Part shown: positions 61,961-64,000 of the stretch, one piece after another
Position numbering within the stretch: the first letter of the stretch is position 1
Layout: each line of letters begins with the position of its first letter
DNA from: Flavobacterium fontis
Lineage (GTDB): Bacteria; Bacteroidota; Bacteroidia; Flavobacteriales; Flavobacteriaceae
Reading direction: 5' to 3'
DNA: 64,000 nt
Assembly: GCF_900129405.1 (NCBI RefSeq)
Contig: NZ_FQVQ01000012.1
Coordinates: 45,912-109,911 of the forward strand
Made by a program: the position numbers and the translations under genes
The notes under the pieces: model-generated
Seen by the model: only the letters and a program-made list of their open reading frames with translations
Database searches by the model: none
Told to the model about the DNA's origin: nothing

Positions 61961-62803
61961 TTAAGCACTCATTCGTTCAGTAATTATTGGCATGGAAACT
62001 CGATAAACTAACATTGCCAACAAGGCCATTATCCCTGTAACAACAAAAGCTCCCAACCAAAAAAACCAATGTTCAACATCAAAACCAGTTAATGTATTTC
62101 TAACATCAATTATAAAATAACTAAGTGGGTTGTACATCATAATCTGACGTAAAAAACCTTCTTTAGGAAGAACATACAATACGGGACATGTATACATAAG
62201 AAGTTGCATTGCAATAGGGATCATACGACTTATGTCGGCATATAAAACCCCTATAGGCGCTAATAAAGTACCAATCGCCACAAAAAACAACATTGTCAAT
62301 AAAAGTAGCGGAATAAAGAAGAAAATAGAACTCGAAGGTAATATTTGATACACCGAAAGTACAAGTATAATCAGCCCCAGCTTAATCAAAAGATTGAAAA
62401 GCAACTTTATAAATCCTAGTGAGATTAGAGCTTCTTTTTCAAAATTAATTTTTGTAATGATACCGATATTGGCATTGACAGTCGTTATCGGCATAGCCAA
62501 ACATTCTCCAAAAATTGACCAAATCGTTGTACCTATTAATACATAAACAGGATATGGAATAGGTGTATCGGTGAGTTTTACAGCCCCAGAACGTTGTAAT
62601 AATATCCAAACCAAAGCATTAATAAATACAGGGATAAGTGCCCATAAAATACCCAACAATGATTGTCGATATTGTGCTTTTATGTCCCGCTTAGCCAATT
62701 GCTTAGCCAAATAGAAAGAACTTTTATATCCTTTTATACTAGAAAGTAAAATGTGTAGGATACTATATGTATTGCTATTTGAATAAATTCTTGTCTCTAA
62801 CAT
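61961..62803 (-). CDS. wzm: Polysaccharide ABC exporter permease (Wzm type), second copy
   Basis: This is a 280-residue ABC-2 permease with six predicted membrane segments. It begins MLETRIYSNSNTYSILHILL. Family segments: LAKRDIKAQYRQSLLGILWA, LIPVFINALVWILLQRSGAV, TTIWSIFGECLAMPITTVNA, ISRMIPIAMQLLMYTCPVLY and NPLSYFIIDVRNTLTGF. It lies six bases after the regulator gene and is the last gene of the AT-rich block. The first exporter permease is at 28841-29719. Confidence 0.92.
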   Translation of the reverse strand: MLETRIYSNSNTYSILHILLSSIKGYKSSFYLAKQLAKRDIKAQYRQSLLGILWALIPVFINALVWILLQRSGAVKLTDTPIPYPVYVLIGTTIWSIFGECLAMPITTVNANIGIITKINFEKEALISLGFIKLLFNLLIKLGLIILVLSVYQILPSSSIFFFIPLLLLTMLFFVAIGTLLAPIGVLYADISRMIPIAMQLLMYTCPVLYVLPKEGFLRQIMMYNPLSYFIIDVRNTLTGFDVEHWFFWLGAFVVTGIMALLAMLVYRVSMPIITERMSA

Positions 62804-62809
62804 TTTATT

Positions 62810-63322
62810 TTAATTATTATCTATTTCATAAATAATTAACCCCTCTTTGAGCGGTTCATCCCGCAATTCAAAAAAGACTTTTCGTTTGATTTGTGCTTCG
62901 ATTTTGGGTTGCAATTGTTCAATGTACGCTGCATTCAAATCGGCCCCATAAACCTGTACCTGAATATATCCCGAATCGATCCCATTGGCATAATCCCCCA
63001 CCAAAGCAATCTGGTAGACGGTACCCATTCGCGATAAAATCATCTCAATGATGGCATCCAATCCTAAATGTTGGCGGACAATCTTTTGTAAGGTACTAAA
63101 TAAGGGGTGTCGGGTATTGGCTTTGTACAAAATGGTATTGCGTACCGCCTCTTTTTCGAGATACCCGGCTTCGGTAAGATTATTGAGCTCTTTGCGAATG
63201 GAATTGGTCGACTCGTTGAGTTCATCTGCCAACCCGCGAAGGTATCCGTTATTGGCGGCATTGATAAATAACTTTACCAAAATCCGCAACCGTGTTTTGG
63301 ATGTAATGAGTGTTTCTAACAT
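62810..63322 (-). CDS. Winged-helix transcriptional regulator with NTase-like C-terminal domain
   Basis: This 170-residue protein is read from the ATG at 63322. A start at 63373 would lie upstream of the promoter and is rejected. The N-terminal part LETLITSKTRLRILVKLFIN, YLRGLADELNESTNSIRKEL and NNLTEAGYLEKEAVRN is an ArsR/MarR-like winged helix. After residue about 95 the segment YQIALVGDYANGIDSGYIQV has the shape of a small nucleotidyltransferase (GSxARG...DxD) with the key residues replaced. It is likely the regulator of the whole locus, as first gene behind the strong promoter. It has normal GC while the following block is AT-rich. Confidence 0.78.
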   Translation of the reverse strand: MLETLITSKTRLRILVKLFINAANNGYLRGLADELNESTNSIRKELNNLTEAGYLEKEAVRNTILYKANTRHPLFSTLQKIVRQHLGLDAIIEMILSRMGTVYQIALVGDYANGIDSGYIQVQVYGADLNAAYIEQLQPKIEAQIKRKVFFELRDEPLKEGLIIYEIDNN

Positions 63323-63342
63323 CGGCGCATCAAATCGAGTAA

Positions 63343-63373
63343 CAAAAGTACTCGTTTTACCTGAATCGCACAA
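63343..63373 (-). promoter_or_regulatory. Main operon promoter TTG-N20-TACTTTTG
   Basis: The minus strand has TTG (63371-63373), 20 bases, then TACTTTTG (63343-63350), matching the Bacteroidetes -33/-7 consensus. The -7 element ends 20 bases before the ATG at 63322, giving a leader of about 15 bases. This both supports that start and marks the head of the polysaccharide operon. Confidence 0.75.
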
Positions 63374-63587
63374 GACTTTGTGAATTATTTGTTAAAAAAA
63401 CAATTTCATAAACTATAACGACTTGGTTAATCGCCACATTTACAGTATTATGATGTAACACTCCCTATTTCTTAGACCAATTGGTTTGATTTTTAAACAT
63501 TAAGGAATTAAGAATATTTCTCATTTCCGCTTAAAAGAAGACAATTAAGCCGACCTACGGCGGCGATTCTTTGCAAACTTAATCCAT

Positions 63588-63626
63588 TGCGAACTTCGCG
63601 CAACCTTAGCGCCTTTGCGGTTTAAA
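63588..63626. repeat. Short interspersed repeat A, copy 1
   Basis: The sequence from TGCGAACTTCGCGCAACC to GCGCCTTTGCGGTTTA recurs nearly unchanged at 63796-63834 (one substitution and one end difference). Similar CTTTGCGCCTTTGCGG strings are often seen between flavobacterial genes. Confidence 0.8.
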
Positions 63627-63647
63627 AACTCGGCCACAGTCCGCTAA

Positions 63648-63676
63648 CTTAATGCCTTCGTGCCTTAGTGGCAAAG
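63648..63676. repeat. Short interspersed repeat B, copy 1
   Basis: This segment reads CTTAATGCCTTCGTGCCTTA followed by GTGGCAAAG. It resembles the segment at 63861-63892 (CTTACAGCCTTTGTGCCTTC then GTGGCCTC). The order A-B occurs twice, so an A-plus-B unit of about 90 bases seems to be duplicated, with unlike spacers. Confidence 0.7.
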
Positions 63677-63795
63677 AAAAAGAAGCAAGAAGAAAGAAAT
63701 TGTGATACTGGTGCTTCTAAGCTCCTGAAAAACTGAGTCTCTAAGTACTCCCTACAACTGAGACTGCGACTGAGACTGAAAACTGCGACTACGAC

Positions 63796-63834
63796 TGCGA
63801 ACTTCGCGCAACCTTTGCGCCTTTGCGGTTAAAA
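63796..63834. repeat. Short interspersed repeat A, copy 2
   Basis: This is the second copy of repeat A: TGCGAACTTCGCGCAACCTT followed by TGCGCCTTTGCGGTTAA. It directly follows a simple repeat made of ACTGCGACT/GAGACTG units. Confidence 0.8.
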
Positions 63835-63860
63835 AAGGCCGCAGACTGCAAATATAAAAA

Positions 63861-63892
63861 CCTTACAGCCTTTGTGCCTTCGTGGCCTCTTA
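63861..63892. repeat. Short interspersed repeat B, copy 2
   Basis: This is the second copy of repeat B: CCTTACAGCCTTTGTGCCTT followed by CGTGGCCTCTTA. It ends just before the T-run side of the terminator at 63894-63930. Confidence 0.65.
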
Positions 63893-63893
63893 A

Positions 63894-63930
63894 CAAAAAA
63901 AAAGACCGCTCAATGAGCGGCCTAATTTAT
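63894..63930 (-). terminator. Intrinsic terminator of the gene entering from the right
   Basis: The minus strand reads AGGCCGCTC-ATT-GAGCGGTCT, a nine-pair stem with one G-T pair and a three-base loop, followed by nine T residues. It starts about 24 bases after the stop codon at 63948 and is oriented for minus-strand transcription. Confidence 0.85.
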
Positions 63931-63947
63931 GAATGTAATCTCTAGAA

Positions 63948-64000
63948 TTAACGTTTCACCACACGAAGGGTTTTCACGTTAGTTCCTTGTGTTAAAATCA
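63948..64000 (-). CDS. C-terminal end of a gene, T9SS sorting domain-like (cut by window edge)
   Basis: Seventeen codons are visible before a TAA at 63948-63950, reading ILTQGTNVKTLRVVKR at the C-terminus. This matches the usual ending of type A T9SS sorting domains in flavobacteria, where a short strand ends in K-x-L-x-V-V-K-R. The protein is therefore likely a secreted or surface protein whose main body lies to the right of the window. It is followed by a strong terminator, so it belongs to a separate transcription unit. Confidence 0.65.
   Translation of the reverse strand, partial: ILTQGTNVKTLRVVKR

Larger units (their letters stand above)
63374..63947. other. Intergenic region with repeats between two transcription units
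   Basis: No gene of credible length is seen here. The region holds the terminator of the gene entering from the right edge, two pairs of short repeats and a GACTGCGACTGAGACTG-like simple repeat near 63751-63798. The main operon promoter lies at its left border. It separates the polysaccharide operon from an unrelated upstream gene. Confidence 0.7.

Noticed and set aside
63323..63373. Longer start for the regulator at 63373
   Set aside because: That codon lies on the -33 element of the promoter, so it would be upstream of the transcription start.
63588..63892. CRISPR array
   Set aside because: Only two copies of each repeat are present, spacing is irregular and no cas genes are near.

Overview
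The window looks like one long surface-polysaccharide locus from a member of the Bacteroidetes, most likely a flavobacterium. Four things point there: a secreted protein with a type IX secretion (T9SS) sorting domain and a second T9SS-like C-terminus at the right edge; -7 promoter elements of the form TAnnTTTG ahead of several genes; a Wzc-type kinase with a tyrosine-rich tail next to a short Wza-type lipoprotein; and moderate GC content. No rRNA, tRNA, CRISPR array or insertion sequence was seen. About 62 genes are called. All but one lie on the minus strand, mostly with ATGA-type or few-base overlaps, so the text reads from right to left.

Right end (63.3-64 kb): the tail of an upstream T9SS-type gene, its terminator, a repeat-bearing intergenic stretch, then a strong TTG-N20-TAnnTTTG promoter and a small winged-helix regulator. 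Directly behind it, 62.8-55.9 kb is an AT-rich block: an ABC exporter (Wzm/Wzt type), a VioA-like aminotransferase, two CitE-like lyases around a MaoC-like hydratase, a NeuD/PglD-like acyltransferase and a GT2 enzyme. This block probably makes an amino sugar with an unusual N-acyl group. From 55.9 to 39.3 kb comes a GC-richer array of GT2, GT4 and GT-D glycosyltransferases, with an acyltransferase-3, a pyruvyl transferase, a GH88/105-like hydrolase, a hexapeptide acetyltransferase and an EpsG-like polymerase.

The middle (39.3-27.5 kb) holds the core machinery. It has a PglA-like transferase, a PglC-like phosphoglycosyl transferase, PglD-, PglE- and PglF-like enzymes (the UDP-diacetylbacillosamine route), Wza, Wzc, a PHP-type tyrosine phosphatase on the plus strand, and a second Wzm/Wzt pair. 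Next come two FkbM methyltransferases around neuA-neuB-neuC homologues (27.5-20.3 kb). Together with the PglF/E/D set, these suggest a CMP-legionaminic-acid type nonulosonate.

The left third (20.2-0 kb) opens with a secreted fibre-like protein carrying head repeats, an S74 intramolecular chaperone domain and a T9SS tail, followed by its own terminator. After it come further glycosyltransferases, an MBOAT/SGNH acetylation pair, a deacetylase-like and FemAB-like pair, methyltransferases, a GNAT enzyme, another acetyltransferase, and an O-antigen ligase/polymerase-like membrane protein. About 24 glycosyltransferases are predicted. Two ABC exporters, two polymerase-like proteins and a Wza/Wzc pair are present, but no Wzx flippase, so the locus may build more than one glycan. 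Functions are assigned by reading motifs, not by database search.
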